Source: an uncultured Erythrobacter sp.
GTDB taxonomy: Bacteria > Pseudomonadota > Alphaproteobacteria > Sphingomonadales > Sphingomonadaceae
Direction: 5' to 3'
Assembly: GCA_937969505.1 (NCBI GenBank)
Contig: CALBWA010000009.1
Location: 1 to 64,000, forward strand
Length of the DNA: 64,000 bases
Shown here: piece after piece, positions 1 to 10,302 of the stretch
How positions within the stretch are numbered: position 1 is the stretch's first letter
Layout of the letters: each line of letters begins with the position of its first letter
Position numbers and translations under genes: made by a program
Notes under the pieces: model-generated
What the model was told of the DNA's origin: nothing
The model's database searches: none
Seen by the model: only the letters and a program-made list of their open reading frames with translations

Positions 1-1191
1 GCAGAGCTGGACAAGCGCGGCCACCATGTCGCTTTGATTACGGACGAGCGCGGAGCCGCCATTCCCGGCAAGCCCGATTTCCTGCCTGCGCATGTTTTGC
101 CAGCGGGTCGCTTTGGCAAGAATCCGCTCGGATGGTTCAAAGGCGTAAAAGCCGTGCTTACCGGCCGCAGCATGGCGCTGCGCTTGTTTGACAGTTTTGA
201 GCCCAGCGCGGTGGTTGGCTTTGGCGGATATCCCGCGCTGCCAGCTTTGCTCGCCTCAACCTCGGCCAAGATCCCCAGCATTGTTCACGAACAAAACGCG
301 GTTCTGGGGCGGGTGAACAGATTGCTGGCTGGCCGGGTCGATGCGATTGCGACCAGCTATCCCGATGTCGACCGGTTGAAGGGCGATCATCTGGCCAAGA
401 CCCATCTTGTGGGCAATCCGGTTCGCGAAGAAGTGCTGGCCTTGCGCAATCAGCCTTTCCCCGATTTCACCGAAGATGGCCTGTTGCGTGTGCTGATCAC
501 CGGCGGCAGTCAGGGCGCCAGCATCTTGTCGCAAGTGGTGCCCGATGGGCTGGCGATGTTGCAACCGGCCTTGCGCCAGCGTCTGCAAGTCACTCAGCAA
601 TGCCGAAAGGAAGATTTGGACGCTGTCAGAGAGCGTTATAAGGCGCATGACATTCCCGCTGAATTGGGCACCTATTTCGAAGATATGGAAGAGCGCCTGG
701 CCGATGCGCATTTGTTCATCGGCCGCGCGGGCGCCTCTACCCTGGCCGAGCTGACCGCTGTGGGCAGGCCCGCCATTTTACTACCTCTGCCGATTGCAAC
801 CGACGACCATCAAGCAGCCAACACGCGCGAAATTGTCGCCGCGGGTGGCGCGCGCATGATCCGTCAGCCTGCGAGCACGATTGCCGATCTTTCGGACAAG
901 GGTGACGAGGTAAATGCGCAGCGGGTCAAGCAATCAGAAGCCCTACAAAAACTGTCCAAGGATATCTGCCTCCAAATCCAGGCAATGGCGCAAAATCCGG
1001 CGAGCCTCGCCAATGCAGCGCATGGCGCATGGAATTGCGGACGGCCAAAAGCGGCTGAAGATCTGGCCGATCTGGTGGAAAGCTTTGGGGGTGCAGATAT
1101 GATGGATGTGATCCGCGTGGGCGAGAGCGCCAAACGATCAACCGCAACGCGCACCTCTGCCGAGGGCGCAACCCGGGATGGCGCATCATGA
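1..1191 (+). CDS. murG: UDP-N-acetylglucosamine transferase MurG (5' end cut off by window)
   Basis: MurG adds GlcNAc from UDP-GlcNAc to lipid I to give lipid II on the inner face of the plasma membrane. The reading frame is open to base 1, and the codons before the ORF-track start read [18 protein letters not shown], which fits the N-terminal Rossmann domain, so only a short N-terminus is missing. Visible family features are the [16 protein letters not shown] stretch, the [12 protein letters not shown] segment, GGSQGA at the start of the C-terminal domain and the donor-binding region [26 protein letters not shown]. The C-terminal tail after about residue 350 is low-complexity. The stop overlaps the murC start (ATGA), as expected in this division cluster. 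Confidence 0.96.
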   Translation, partial: AELDKRGHHVALITDERGAAIPGKPDFLPAHVLPAGRFGKNPLGWFKGVKAVLTGRSMALRLFDSFEPSAVVGFGGYPALPALLASTSAKIPSIVHEQNAVLGRVNRLLAGRVDAIATSYPDVDRLKGDHLAKTHLVGNPVREEVLALRNQPFPDFTEDGLLRVLITGGSQGASILSQVVPDGLAMLQPALRQRLQVTQQCRKEDLDAVRERYKAHDIPAELGTYFEDMEERLADAHLFIGRAGASTLAELTAVGRPAILLPLPIATDDHQAANTREIVAAGGARMIRQPASTIADLSDKGDEVNAQRVKQSEALQKLSKDICLQIQAMAQNPASLANAAHGAWNCGRPKAAEDLADLVESFGGADMMDVIRVGESAKRSTATRTSAEGATRDGAS

Positions 1192-2609
1192 AGGGGGTCG
1201 GTACCGATATTGGCACGATCCATTTCGTAGGCATTGGCGGAATTGGCATGTCCGGCATTGCCGAGGTCATGAGCAATCTTGGCTATAGCGTGCAAGGCTC
1301 TGACATTAACGAAAGCCCCACGGTTGAGCGGCTGCGCGGGCAGGGCATCACGGTGCATATCGGCCATGCCGAAAGCAATGTGGAAGGGGCCGCCGTGGTC
1401 GTGACTTCTACCGCTGTCAGGCGTACCAATCCCGAGGTTGCCTTTGCTTTGGAAAACCGCATTCCGGTGGTTCGTCGCGCAGAAATGTTGGCCGAGCTGA
1501 TGCGGCTAAAGTCCACCGTTGCCGTGGCCGGAACGCATGGCAAGACAACCACCACCAGTATGATTGCTGCGTTGTTGGACCATGGCGACATCGATCCAAC
1601 GGTCATCAATGGCGGCATAATCGAACAATATGGATCGAATGCGCGTTTGGGCGATTCTGACTGGATGGTTGTCGAAGCCGATGAAAGCGACGGCAGCTTC
1701 TTGCGGTTAGATGGCACCATCGCGGTTGTGACCAATATCGATCCCGAGCATCTGGATCATTACGGCGACTTCGAAGGCGTCAAATCCGCCTTTGTCGAAT
1801 TCATTCACAACGTACCTTTCTATGGCGCAGCGGTGCTGTGCATCGACCACCCGGAAGTGCAGGCCGTGGTCGGCAAAGTGCGCGACCGCCGCGTCATCAC
1901 CTATGGCTTTTCGCTTCAGGCAGACATTTGCGGCGTTAACATTCAACCCGATGCGATGGGCAATGTGTTTGACGTGATTGTGCGCCAGCGCGGAGAAGAA
2001 GACCGACGGATAGAAGGCGTGCGCCTGCCGATGCCGGGCCGCCACAATGTGCAAAACGCGTTGGCCGCGATCGCGGTTGCGATCGAGATGGGTTGCGATG
2101 ATGAGGTTATCCGCGGAGGCTTCGCCGGATTTGGCGGCGTGCGCAGACGCTTTACCAAGGTGGGCGAGGTTGGCGGTGCCACAATCATTGATGACTACGC
2201 CCACCATCCGGTTGAAATTCAAGCTGTTCTGGGAGCCGCGCGCGAAGCTGTTGGAGGAGGCGAGCAAGGCCGGGTCATCGCGGTTATGCAGCCGCACCGC
2301 TATTCGCGTCTGCACGATTTGATGGATGATTTTCAGTCCTGCTTCAACGATGCTGATCATGTCATCGTAACCCCGGTCTATACGGCCGGTGAAGACCCGA
2401 TCGAGGGTGCTGACAGCGATGCACTGGTTGCGGGCCTGAAATCTCGCGGGCATCGTTCGGCATTGGCTCTCGCCGATCAGGCAGGCCTTGCCAGCCATCT
2501 GGCGGATGAAATTACCGAGGGAGACATCATCGTGTGCCTCGGCGCTGGGGATATCACCAAATGGGCGGCTGGCCTTGCCAGCGCTATCGATTCACAGCGG
2601 CAGGCATGA
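1188..2609 (+). CDS. murC: UDP-N-acetylmuramate--L-alanine ligase MurC
   Basis: MurC ligates L-alanine to UDP-MurNAc with ATP in the cytoplasm, the first step of the peptide stem. The 473-aa protein has the usual Mur ligase order: N-terminal UDP-binding Rossmann domain ([12 protein letters not shown] near residue 12), central ATPase with the P-loop GTHGKTTTT at about 115-123, and a C-terminal domain. [10 protein letters not shown] in the second half is the typical MurC motif. Length matches the family. The ATG overlaps the murG stop by 4 bases and the TGA overlaps the murB start, so the genes are very likely translationally coupled. Confidence 0.97.
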   Translation: MKGVGTDIGTIHFVGIGGIGMSGIAEVMSNLGYSVQGSDINESPTVERLRGQGITVHIGHAESNVEGAAVVVTSTAVRRTNPEVAFALENRIPVVRRAEMLAELMRLKSTVAVAGTHGKTTTTSMIAALLDHGDIDPTVINGGIIEQYGSNARLGDSDWMVVEADESDGSFLRLDGTIAVVTNIDPEHLDHYGDFEGVKSAFVEFIHNVPFYGAAVLCIDHPEVQAVVGKVRDRRVITYGFSLQADICGVNIQPDAMGNVFDVIVRQRGEEDRRIEGVRLPMPGRHNVQNALAAIAVAIEMGCDDEVIRGGFAGFGGVRRRFTKVGEVGGATIIDDYAHHPVEIQAVLGAAREAVGGGEQGRVIAVMQPHRYSRLHDLMDDFQSCFNDADHVIVTPVYTAGEDPIEGADSDALVAGLKSRGHRSALALADQAGLASHLADEITEGDIIVCLGAGDITKWAAGLASAIDSQRQA

Positions 2610-3577
2610 CAATGACGCAGCCCGATGACTGGTTGGATCGCGACGATGGCTCTGCCCCATCATGCGCGGTGGAAGGCGCAATTGACGCCGTCATTCCCAT
2701 GACCGGTATTACCGGGCGGCTGACTCAAAATGCTCCTTTGAGCAAACTAGTTTGGTTCAAATGTGGCGGGGCGGCAGATTGGCTGTTCGAGCCATCCGAT
2801 CTGGCCGATCTTACAGGCTTTGTTGAGCGGCTGGAAGGTCGGTTCCCCATCATGGCGCTGGGGCTGGGCTCCAATATGATCGTGCGCGATGGCGGGGTGC
2901 CGGGCGTCGTTATCCGGCTGGGCAAACCCTTTGCCCAGGTGACCGACATAGGCGAATATCGGCTGGAGTGCGGCGGCGGGGCCAGCGGCATTTTGGTGTC
3001 ATCCACCGCCCGCGATGCTGGCATTGCAGGTCTGGAATTCTTGCGCGGTATTCCGGGCACCGTTGGCGGCTTTGTTCGGATGAATGGCGGAGCTTATGGG
3101 CGCGAAGTGGCCGATGTTCTGATCGATTGCGATGTGATCTTGGCGGATGGCAGCATGATCAATTTGCCCGCTGCCGATCTGCAATATTCCTATCGCCACT
3201 CGGCCTTGCCCGACGGCGCAATTGTCGTGTCTGCACGCTTTCAGGGCGAGCCAGGCGATCCTTCGGCTATCGGTGCAGAAATGGACCGTATCGCAGATGC
3301 GCGCGAGCAATCGCAGCCGCTGCGGACGAAGACAGGTGGCTCCACCTTCAAGAATCCAGATGGCCACAAGGCGTGGCAGTTGGTGGATGCGGCAGGGTGC
3401 AGAGGCTTGGTCATGGGTGACGCTCAGGTCAGCGAGAAGCACACCAATTTCCTGATTAATAGGGGCAATGCCACCAGCGCCGACATCGAAGGCTTGGGCG
3501 AAGAAGTTCGCCGCCGGGTTTATGAAAATTCGGGTGTTGAGCTGGAATGGGAAATCCAAAGGGTGGGTCGACCATGA
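2606..3577 (+). CDS. murB: UDP-N-acetylenolpyruvoylglucosamine reductase MurB
   Basis: MurB is the FAD/NADPH enzyme that reduces the enolpyruvyl group to make UDP-MurNAc. I start it at the ATG overlapping the murC stop, giving 323 aa; the ORF-track start at 2534 lies inside murC, and a second ATG at 2612 is possible. The FAD-binding region includes [13 protein letters not shown] and the [12 protein letters not shown] loop. [13 protein letters not shown] holds the serine that acts as proton donor in the family, and the C-terminal [11 protein letters not shown] holds the conserved glutamate. The first 30 or so residues are a variable extension. Confidence 0.96.
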   Translation: MTMTQPDDWLDRDDGSAPSCAVEGAIDAVIPMTGITGRLTQNAPLSKLVWFKCGGAADWLFEPSDLADLTGFVERLEGRFPIMALGLGSNMIVRDGGVPGVVIRLGKPFAQVTDIGEYRLECGGGASGILVSSTARDAGIAGLEFLRGIPGTVGGFVRMNGGAYGREVADVLIDCDVILADGSMINLPAADLQYSYRHSALPDGAIVVSARFQGEPGDPSAIGAEMDRIADAREQSQPLRTKTGGSTFKNPDGHKAWQLVDAAGCRGLVMGDAQVSEKHTNFLINRGNATSADIEGLGEEVRRRVYENSGVELEWEIQRVGRP

Positions 3578-4539
3578 GCGCCAACAAACCTCATGTCGTT
3601 GTCTTGATGGGCGGTTGGGCCAACGAGCGCGAGGTCTCTTTGATGAGCGGAAATGGCGTGGCTGACGCGCTGGAAAGCCGCGGCTATCGCGTGACGCGGA
3701 TCGATATGGATCGCCAAGTGGCAGCGCGCATTGCCGAGGCCAATCCCGATGTTGTGTTCAACGCCTTGCACGGTGTGCCTGGCGAAGATGGCACGGTGCA
3801 GGGCATGTTGGATCTAATGGGCATCGCCTACACCCATTCCGGCCTTGCGACGTCTGTCATCGCGATCGACAAGGAACTGACCAAGCAGGCGCTGGTACCA
3901 AAGGGCATACCCATGCCAGGCGGCCGGATCGTGTCGCGTGCAGAACTGTTCGAGCGTGACCCTCTGCCGAGACCCTATGTTCTGAAACCCGTCAACGAGG
4001 GGTCTTCTGTCGGCGTCGCGATTGTGACCGAGGACAGCAATGTGGGCAATCCGATTGCGCGCGATGCGGCTGGTCCGTGGCAGGACTTTGAAGAATTGTT
4101 GGCCGAACCCTTCATTAAAGGACGCGAGCTCACCACAGCAGTCATCGACGGCCCCCAAGGTCCGCAGGCCTTGGGCGTGACGGAGCTGATTATCGAAACC
4201 GGGTTTTACGATTACGAGCACAAATATACCGACGGGCAAACGGTGCATGTTTGCCCTGCGCAAATTCCTGCCGAGATCACCGGCTTGTGCATGGAATATG
4301 CGGTCCGCGCGCATCAGATATTGGGTTGTGCCGGGACCAGTCGAACCGATTTTCGCTGGGATGACGAGCTGGGTGAAGCAGGATTGTTCGTGCTGGAGAC
4401 GAATACGCAGCCGGGGATGACACCGCTCAGCCTGGTGCCCGAACAAGCGCACTATGCAGGGATGGATTACGCGACTTTGGTGGAGCGCATTGTCGAACAG
4501 GCATTGGCCGGGAAGGAGGCAGGGCATGGCGACAATTAA
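3574..4539 (+). CDS. ddl: D-alanine--D-alanine ligase Ddl
   Basis: Ddl makes the D-Ala-D-Ala dipeptide that MurF adds to the peptidoglycan precursor. The start is the ATG overlapping the murB stop (321 aa); the upstream start in the ORF track is inside murB. ATP-grasp features are visible: the N-terminal GGWANEREVSLMSG loop, the NEGSSVGV nucleotide-binding loop and the C-terminal ETNTQPGMTPLSLVPEQA metal and substrate segment. Length is normal. The 3' end runs 14 bases into ftsQ, consistent with one operon. Confidence 0.96.
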   Translation: MSANKPHVVVLMGGWANEREVSLMSGNGVADALESRGYRVTRIDMDRQVAARIAEANPDVVFNALHGVPGEDGTVQGMLDLMGIAYTHSGLATSVIAIDKELTKQALVPKGIPMPGGRIVSRAELFERDPLPRPYVLKPVNEGSSVGVAIVTEDSNVGNPIARDAAGPWQDFEELLAEPFIKGRELTTAVIDGPQGPQALGVTELIIETGFYDYEHKYTDGQTVHVCPAQIPAEITGLCMEYAVRAHQILGCAGTSRTDFRWDDELGEAGLFVLETNTQPGMTPLSLVPEQAHYAGMDYATLVERIVEQALAGKEAGHGDN

Positions 4540-5434
4540 GCGAGGCGGTAAAGGCGTGCGCAGAGCCGCCAAAGCCAACAGCCGTGCCAAAACGGCCCGT
4601 AATGCGAAGGCCCGCACGGGCGGATTTATCGACGGCGCTATGTCATTGCTGCCCTTCACCGACGAGCAGCTTCACAAGATATTCCTGTTCTTCATTTTGG
4701 GCGGCGCTGCGGCCTTGTTGTGGTTCGTTGCCAGCCTAGCGGGCCTTCCGGCCTTGGCGCAGGCCAAGATCGCGGGAATGGCATCCAACGCAGGATTTGA
4801 AGTGCGCCATATTCGGCCCAGCGGGGTGGAGCATATGAACATTGACCGCGTTTATGAGCGCGTTTTAATCGAGCGCGATCAGCCCATGCCGCTGGTTGAT
4901 CTGGAGGCGACGCGGGAACGCTTGCTCGCTCTGCCATGGGTCGCTGATGCCAGAGTATCTCGTCAATTGCCCGATACGCTGGCGGTCGATATCGTCGAGC
5001 GTCAGCCGCATGCCGTGCTGGTCAAAGCCGATCGGCTGATGTTGATCGACACGACCGGAGCCGAGCTGGAACCGATCTCTCAGCGCAAAGCGCGCGAGAT
5101 GCTGAAAATTTCCGGACCGGGTGCCGCGCGTCAAGTGGAAGGTTTGGAACGCTTGTTGGATGCAGCGCCTGCCTTGAAGCAAAAGGTGACGGGCGCAGAA
5201 TGGGTCGGCAACCGTCGCTGGAATTTGACATTTGATACCGACCAAGTGTTGGCTCTGCCGGAAGGTGAGACAGAGGGCGCATCAGCGCTGGTCTCGTTCG
5301 CTCGGTTGGATGGGCAGAACCGTCTGTTGGGCGGCAAGGTCACGACCTTTGATATGCGGGCGCCTCCGCGCATTTACATGCGAATTCCGGGCCGTGCCGA
5401 TGAAGTGCTTTCCAGCGCGCAGGACCCATCATGA
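4526..5434 (+). CDS. ftsQ: Cell division protein FtsQ
   Basis: FtsQ is a bitopic inner-membrane protein that links early divisome proteins to FtsL/FtsB and the septal synthase. I start at the ATG inside the last codons of ddl, giving MATIKRGG and 302 aa; the ORF-track start is inside ddl. The N-terminal 40 residues are strongly basic and cytoplasmic, a single membrane segment lies at about 56-80, a POTRA domain follows (FEVRHIRPSGVEHMNIDRV onward), and the rest is the FtsQ beta domain. The basic N-terminal tail is long, which is common in alphaproteobacteria. The stop overlaps the ftsA start. Confidence 0.93.
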   Translation: MATIKRGGKGVRRAAKANSRAKTARNAKARTGGFIDGAMSLLPFTDEQLHKIFLFFILGGAAALLWFVASLAGLPALAQAKIAGMASNAGFEVRHIRPSGVEHMNIDRVYERVLIERDQPMPLVDLEATRERLLALPWVADARVSRQLPDTLAVDIVERQPHAVLVKADRLMLIDTTGAELEPISQRKAREMLKISGPGAARQVEGLERLLDAAPALKQKVTGAEWVGNRRWNLTFDTDQVLALPEGETEGASALVSFARLDGQNRLLGGKVTTFDMRAPPRIYMRIPGRADEVLSSAQDPS

Positions 5435-6711
5435 GCACGCCGCGGATCAGCAAAGTCTTTGGCGCTGTAAATACCGGTTCCTTCCGGATCTCGGCCATGA
5501 TCATGGGCCTGACCGAAACGGGCGAGCTGGTGGTGCTGGGATCGGGGCACCGAGCCAGCCAAGGGATCAAGCGCGGCTATGTCACCGATATGGCTGCGGC
5601 CACCTATGCCATTCGGGACGCGGTAGAGCGGGCGGAGAAGAACGCCGGAGCCAGCGTCCAAAGCGTTTGGGTGGGCTGTGCCGGGGCTGGCTTGGCAAGC
5701 CAGGTCTCCAAGGTCGAAATAGAGATCGGCGGACGGCGGATCGAAGAAGAAGATATCGAAGCGCTATTGATAGCGGCGCGCGACACAATTCAACCCGATG
5801 GTCGCATGGTGTTGCACGCGCAGCCCGCGCATTACACGCTGGATGGAGCGCATGGCGTGGCCAATCCCAAAGGTCTTCATGCAGAGCGGCTGGGCGTCGA
5901 CATTCATGTGATGCTGGCCGATGGAGCGCCAGTGCGCAATCTGACCGAGGCCGTGCAGAACGCGCATCTGGATGTTGAGGCCGTGGTCGCCTCTCCGCTG
6001 GCAGCGGGGCATGCCTGCCTCAGCGCGGAAGAACGTGAGCTGGGCGTCGCCTTGGTTGAGATTGGCGGCGATGTGACCAATGTGGCGGTCTATATCGGGG
6101 GCATGTTGTTGGGGCTGAAAGCACTGCCCTTCGGCTCAAACGATATCACCGATGCCATCGCTTCGGCCTTTGGCATTCGCCGGTTTCAGGCAGAACGGCT
6201 GAAATGTGTTTCGGGTTCAGCCATCGCCAGCCCGGCCGATCACCGCGAGATGATCCCGGTCAATGGGCGCGGGGATGAACAATCAGGGCCGATTGCGCGC
6301 GGCGCGGATGAAAACAATCAAATCGCTCGTGCCGAACTGGTCTCTATCGTCACCCAAAAGCTGGGCCAATTGACCGACGAGATTGGTAAGGCGCTGAAGG
6401 TCATGGGCTTTTCAGGCGTGCGCGGCGGACAAGTGGTGATGACCGGCGGCGGTGCAGAACTGGCCGGATTGGCCGAGTTTTCGCAAGGCGCATTGGGTAT
6501 GCCGGTTCGGATTGGCCGTCCCCCTGCCTTGAAAGGGCTGCCAGAGGCGCATTCAACCCCCGGCTTTGCTACACTTGCAGGACTGTGCCTTTACGCTGCG
6601 GATGACCCGATTGATATTCGCGCCATCGGCCAGAGTCACACTTTGACCACACGCTATGGCACGGGCGCCATCTTCGAACGCCTGTTCAAGGCGGTGAAGG
6701 ATTACTTCTGA
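5431..6711 (+). CDS. ftsA: Cell division protein FtsA
   Basis: FtsA is the actin-like ATPase that tethers FtsZ filaments to the membrane and recruits later division proteins. The 426-aa sequence shows the actin-fold phosphate loops (VEIGGDVTNVAVY and VMTGGGAELAGL) and the SHS2/1C region in the first half. The C-terminus (TGAIFERLFKAVKDYF) is an amphipathic helix of the kind that anchors FtsA to the membrane. The start overlaps the ftsQ stop (ATGA). It is followed by a 158-base non-coding region before ftsZ, so ftsZ may also be transcribed on its own. Confidence 0.96.
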   Translation: MSTPRISKVFGAVNTGSFRISAMIMGLTETGELVVLGSGHRASQGIKRGYVTDMAAATYAIRDAVERAEKNAGASVQSVWVGCAGAGLASQVSKVEIEIGGRRIEEEDIEALLIAARDTIQPDGRMVLHAQPAHYTLDGAHGVANPKGLHAERLGVDIHVMLADGAPVRNLTEAVQNAHLDVEAVVASPLAAGHACLSAEERELGVALVEIGGDVTNVAVYIGGMLLGLKALPFGSNDITDAIASAFGIRRFQAERLKCVSGSAIASPADHREMIPVNGRGDEQSGPIARGADENNQIARAELVSIVTQKLGQLTDEIGKALKVMGFSGVRGGQVVMTGGGAELAGLAEFSQGALGMPVRIGRPPALKGLPEAHSTPGFATLAGLCLYAADDPIDIRAIGQSHTLTTRYGTGAIFERLFKAVKDYF

Positions 6712-6766
6712 CGCGGTTTATGCTGTGCGCGATTAGGCGCTGTAACCGCTTTGGAGCCAGTATTAC

Positions 6767-6811
6767 GCACTGTGGATAAGGGTAAACACGCTATCCACGG
6801 GGCACAGTGTT
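6767..6811. promoter_or_regulatory. DnaA box within a nested inverted repeat upstream of ftsZ
   Basis: TGTGGATAA at 6771-6779 is the exact complement of the strong DnaA box TTATCCACA. A facing imperfect copy, CTATCCACG, lies at 6791-6799, so GTGGATA and TATCCAC form a dyad with a 13-base centre. An outer pair, CACTGTG and CACAGTG, surrounds it. The site is about 90 bases upstream of the ftsZ start. In Caulobacter DnaA activates ftsZ transcription, so a regulatory role is plausible, but binding here is inferred. Confidence 0.6.
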
Positions 6812-6869
6812 TATGTCACTATCGCGTAAAGCGATGAAGTGGGGCGAAAACCGCCCGGAGGAAAGAGTA

Positions 6870-8612
6870 ATGAGCATCAATATCGGCCCAGCATCTACGG
6901 ATGAGTTGCGACCCAAGATTACGGTCATTGGTATCGGTGGAGCGGGCGGAAACGCCATCGCCAATATGATCGAGTCCGATATCGAAGGTGTGGACTTCAT
7001 CGCTGCCAATACTGATGCGCAGGCTCTGGCCACTTCGGCCGCGGAAAAGCGCATTCAGCTGGGGCCAGAAATTACTGGTGGTCTGGGCGCGGGCGCCCGC
7101 CCTGAAGTGGGCAAGGCCTCTGCCGAGGAAACCGTTGCAGAGATTGAAGATGCGCTGGAAGGCGTGAATATGGTCTTTATCGCCGCGGGCATGGGCGGCG
7201 GCACCGGCACCGGTGCTGCGCCAGTGATTGCAGAGGCAGCGCGGCGCAAAGGCGTGCTGACCGTTGGTGTTGTGACCAAGCCGTTCCTGTTTGAAGGAAC
7301 CCGGCGGATGCGCGCCGCTGAAGCGGGCATTGATGAACTTCAGCAACATGTTGATACGCTGATCGTCATTCCGAACCAGAACCTGTTCCTGGTCGCCAAG
7401 GCGGAAACCACCTTTAAAGAAGCGTTCCAGCTGGCTGACGAAGTGCTGCAGCAGGGCGTGCGTTCCATTACCGATTTGATGGTGATGCCTGGCTTGATCA
7501 ATCTGGACTTTGCCGATGTCCGCTCTGTCATGAGCGAGATGGGCAAAGCCATGATGGGCACGGGCGAAGGCGAGGGCGAGAACCGCGCCTTGGAAGCGGC
7601 AGAACATGCCATTGCCAATCCGCTGCTGGACGGTGTCAGTATGCAAGGCGCCAAGGGTGTGATCATTTCGATCATCGGCGGCGAAGATATGAAGCTGCTG
7701 GAAGTGGATGAGGCTGCGAACCACATTCGCGAGCTGGTTGATGAAGATGCCAACATCATTTGGGGCTCTGCCTTCAATCCTGAACTGGATGGCAAGATCC
7801 GCGTGTCAGTGGTTGCGACCGGTATCGAACAAAGCGCGATCGGCAAGGCTACGCAAAGCACGCCGGTATCCTTGGGCGGCGCCCGGGCACCAAAGCGTCC
7901 GGTCATTGCTTTGCCGCCAGAAACCGAAGTGTCTGAGCCAGAGCCGGAATTGGAAGCGCCGCTGGAATTGGGCGCCATGGCCGAGGCCGAGCCTGTCATT
8001 GACGAGCCGGAGCTTGAGGAAATTGCGGAAGAGCCAGCGACAGAACCGTTTGATCTTACCGGCATGCAGGCGGGTGACGAAGTTATAGTCGACGGCGAAG
8101 ATGTGGATGACATTGTCGATCCCTTGGCTGGACTGCGTGACGAGAACAACGACCCCTATGCCGATGATGAAGGGTCTCTCGCTGATCCTGCGGATGACAG
8201 CGGCTTTGATGCTGGCGCGCAAGATGGCGGCTTTGGAACTAGTGACAGTGCCGAAGATGGTACGTTGGATTTGACCGCTGAGGCAGAGGCAGATGGAGCC
8301 GGTGGTTCTGACGATTTGCTAGCAGACGCTGATAAATTGGCTGAGGAAGATCAGCCGGTTCAGGCCCAGCTGGGTGGTCGTCGTCGCGGGTTGCTGGGAG
8401 GCAGCGGTGAAGGAGCCGAGGGCAGTGGCGATGCTGGCGGAGCCGCGGATGGCGGTGCACCTGCATCGGGCGGTGGCAGCACGCTGTTTGAGCGTATGGC
8501 CAATCTCTCGCGTGGTTCGGAAACAGACGAAGAAGATGAAGATGGCGAAGGGGATGACGATAAGTCTTCGCTTAGCATTCCGCGCTTTTTGGGTCGGCAA
8601 AACAACCAATAA
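6870..8612 (+). CDS. ftsZ: Cell division protein FtsZ
   Basis: FtsZ is the tubulin-like GTPase that forms the cytokinetic ring. The chosen ATG follows GGAGGAAAG and gives MSINIGP and 580 aa; the earlier in-frame start of the ORF track lacks such a site. The GTPase domain starts with [13 protein letters not shown] and has the tubulin signature GGGTGTG at about 108-114. The core ends near residue 320. A long acidic linker rich in Glu, Asp, Gly and Ala follows, with the conserved alphaproteobacterial patch [11 protein letters not shown] and the C-terminal peptide [11 protein letters not shown] that binds FtsA and other partners. The protein is longer than E. coli FtsZ (383 aa) because of the linker. 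Confidence 0.97.
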   Translation: MSINIGPASTDELRPKITVIGIGGAGGNAIANMIESDIEGVDFIAANTDAQALATSAAEKRIQLGPEITGGLGAGARPEVGKASAEETVAEIEDALEGVNMVFIAAGMGGGTGTGAAPVIAEAARRKGVLTVGVVTKPFLFEGTRRMRAAEAGIDELQQHVDTLIVIPNQNLFLVAKAETTFKEAFQLADEVLQQGVRSITDLMVMPGLINLDFADVRSVMSEMGKAMMGTGEGEGENRALEAAEHAIANPLLDGVSMQGAKGVIISIIGGEDMKLLEVDEAANHIRELVDEDANIIWGSAFNPELDGKIRVSVVATGIEQSAIGKATQSTPVSLGGARAPKRPVIALPPETEVSEPEPELEAPLELGAMAEAEPVIDEPELEEIAEEPATEPFDLTGMQAGDEVIVDGEDVDDIVDPLAGLRDENNDPYADDEGSLADPADDSGFDAGAQDGGFGTSDSAEDGTLDLTAEAEADGAGGSDDLLADADKLAEEDQPVQAQLGGRRRGLLGGSGEGAEGSGDAGGAADGGAPASGGGSTLFERMANLSRGSETDEEDEDGEGDDDKSSLSIPRFLGRQNNQ

Positions 8613-8739
8613 CAACAACGGTTGATGACAATTGGATTCTGGCGATCCGGGCATATGGTCCGGTTCAGCCAACGGTTCGTCCTGTGTTCAGACCCGTCTA
8701 CTAGTAATGGCCTGCGCCATGATTAGGTCGGCCCGAACT

Positions 8740-10164
8740 ATGCAGAAAAACAAATCAAACCGCCGTATCCTCGGGGCTATTTGGGTGGCCCCCTTGGTCC
8801 TGCCATTTGCAGCATTTGCCCAATCGGGTGATACGCCCGTTGCGCGCGAAGTGGTGCAGCAATTGCCCTCGGCCGATGTGCAACGCCTCAACCGGGCCTT
8901 GAAGCGTCTGGCGCGCAATCCGCGTGATGTTGGGGCGCTGGTTGGGGCTGGTGATGCGGCGCTGCAATTGGGTGATCTGGACGCTGCGATGGGTTTCTTT
9001 GGCAGGGCGCTCTCGCTCTCGCCCGAAAATTCCAAGGCAAAGCTGGGTCGCGCCGCGGTGTTCCTGCGCTCATCTCGTCCGATTGAGGCCTTGCGGATTT
9101 ATGCCGAGGCCGAAGCCAAGGGCGTCTCCACCCGCTCTGTCGCGGCAGATCGAGGGCTGGCCTATGATTTGGCTGGCAACAATGTGCAGGCCCAGGAAAG
9201 TTACCGCAGCGCGCTGGCGCAGGGCGCCGATCCAGAGGTAACGCGCCGGCTTGCCATCAGTCAGGCTATTTCCGGCGATGCATCCAGTTTTGAGGCCAGC
9301 CTGCTGCCGTTGCTGAAAAGCGGCGAGCTGGGAGCATTTCGCACAAGAGCCTTTGGTCTGGCCATCTTGGGCAAAATTGACGAGGCGACCGCGATCTCCA
9401 ATGCGGTGATGCCGCGCGATTTGGCCAGCCGTATCGCACCCTATCTGGCCTATATGCCGCGCCTGACGAAAGCGCAGCAGGCGGCGGCCGCCAATCTCGG
9501 TATCTTCCCTCAGGCAGCGGAAATTGGCCGCGATGACCCACAAATTGCGCGATATTCGCAGACAGGCACGATTTCGCCTGTAGCCAATGTTGATGCCCGC
9601 CTGGTGCCTCAAGGCCAGCAGCTCGGCACGGCTAGTCAGCCGTCCAGCAGCCCCCCGCGTAATCCAACATCCAGCCAATCGCCAACCTCCGCGCCCGGCG
9701 GCAGTCGCTTGGCTGCTGTAACCAACGAGCAGGCAGAGCCAAGCGCGCGGCAGAAATTGGGCGTCGATCAAGCCTTTGCTGGCATGGAGCAGCCGGTTTC
9801 AGCCGCTTCGCCGCCGCCGGTTGATCGGGTCGACATCAGCACGTTCCAACCGCCGCGAGAAGTGGCGGCACCGCCTCCACCGGCGCAGCCAGCCCATCCT
9901 GCCCGGCTATGGGTGCAGGTGGCCACCGGTCGCGATCGCACGGCGTTGCGATTCGATTGGCGGCGCATGGCCCGCAAAGCGCCTGATCTCTTGTCAGAAT
10001 TTGATCCGCATGTGGTGCGATGGGGGCAGGCGAACCGCTTGCTTGCCGGACCTGTGGAGTCTCGTGCAGCTGCACGAGAGTTGGTCAACGCGTTGAAGGC
10101 ACAAGGTCTGGACAGCTTTGCCTATTCCAGCCCCGAAGGTCAGGAAATTACGGAACTTCAATAG
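8740..10164 (+). CDS. Secreted TPR and SPOR domain protein
   Basis: The start at 8740 gives a clean signal peptide, MQKNKSNRRILGAIW...AFAQSG; an ATG at 8719 and a TTG at 8632 are upstream alternatives. Residues of about 45-230 contain TPR-like helical repeats (for example LGDLDAAMGFFGRALSLSPENS). A Pro/Ser-rich linker follows. The last 80 or so residues form a SPOR domain (ARLWVQVATG... to the end), which binds denuded septal peptidoglycan. It therefore probably acts in the periplasm at the division site or in envelope maintenance. It follows ftsZ directly in the same direction. The exact function is not known to me. Confidence 0.8.
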   Translation: MQKNKSNRRILGAIWVAPLVLPFAAFAQSGDTPVAREVVQQLPSADVQRLNRALKRLARNPRDVGALVGAGDAALQLGDLDAAMGFFGRALSLSPENSKAKLGRAAVFLRSSRPIEALRIYAEAEAKGVSTRSVAADRGLAYDLAGNNVQAQESYRSALAQGADPEVTRRLAISQAISGDASSFEASLLPLLKSGELGAFRTRAFGLAILGKIDEATAISNAVMPRDLASRIAPYLAYMPRLTKAQQAAAANLGIFPQAAEIGRDDPQIARYSQTGTISPVANVDARLVPQGQQLGTASQPSSSPPRNPTSSQSPTSAPGGSRLAAVTNEQAEPSARQKLGVDQAFAGMEQPVSAASPPPVDRVDISTFQPPREVAAPPPPAQPAHPARLWVQVATGRDRTALRFDWRRMARKAPDLLSEFDPHVVRWGQANRLLAGPVESRAAARELVNALKAQGLDSFAYSSPEGQEITELQ

Positions 10165-10302
10165 GTTACGTGAAAACGGGCATATTCTGTACACAGGGTT
10201 TGAACAGGCGAAATCAGTTCTCCCCAAGTGCCGCACATCACGCCATTGCGTTTGGACCGCATGGCAAGGCATCCCTCGTCTCATGAGAAAGACAGGGCGC
10301 AT

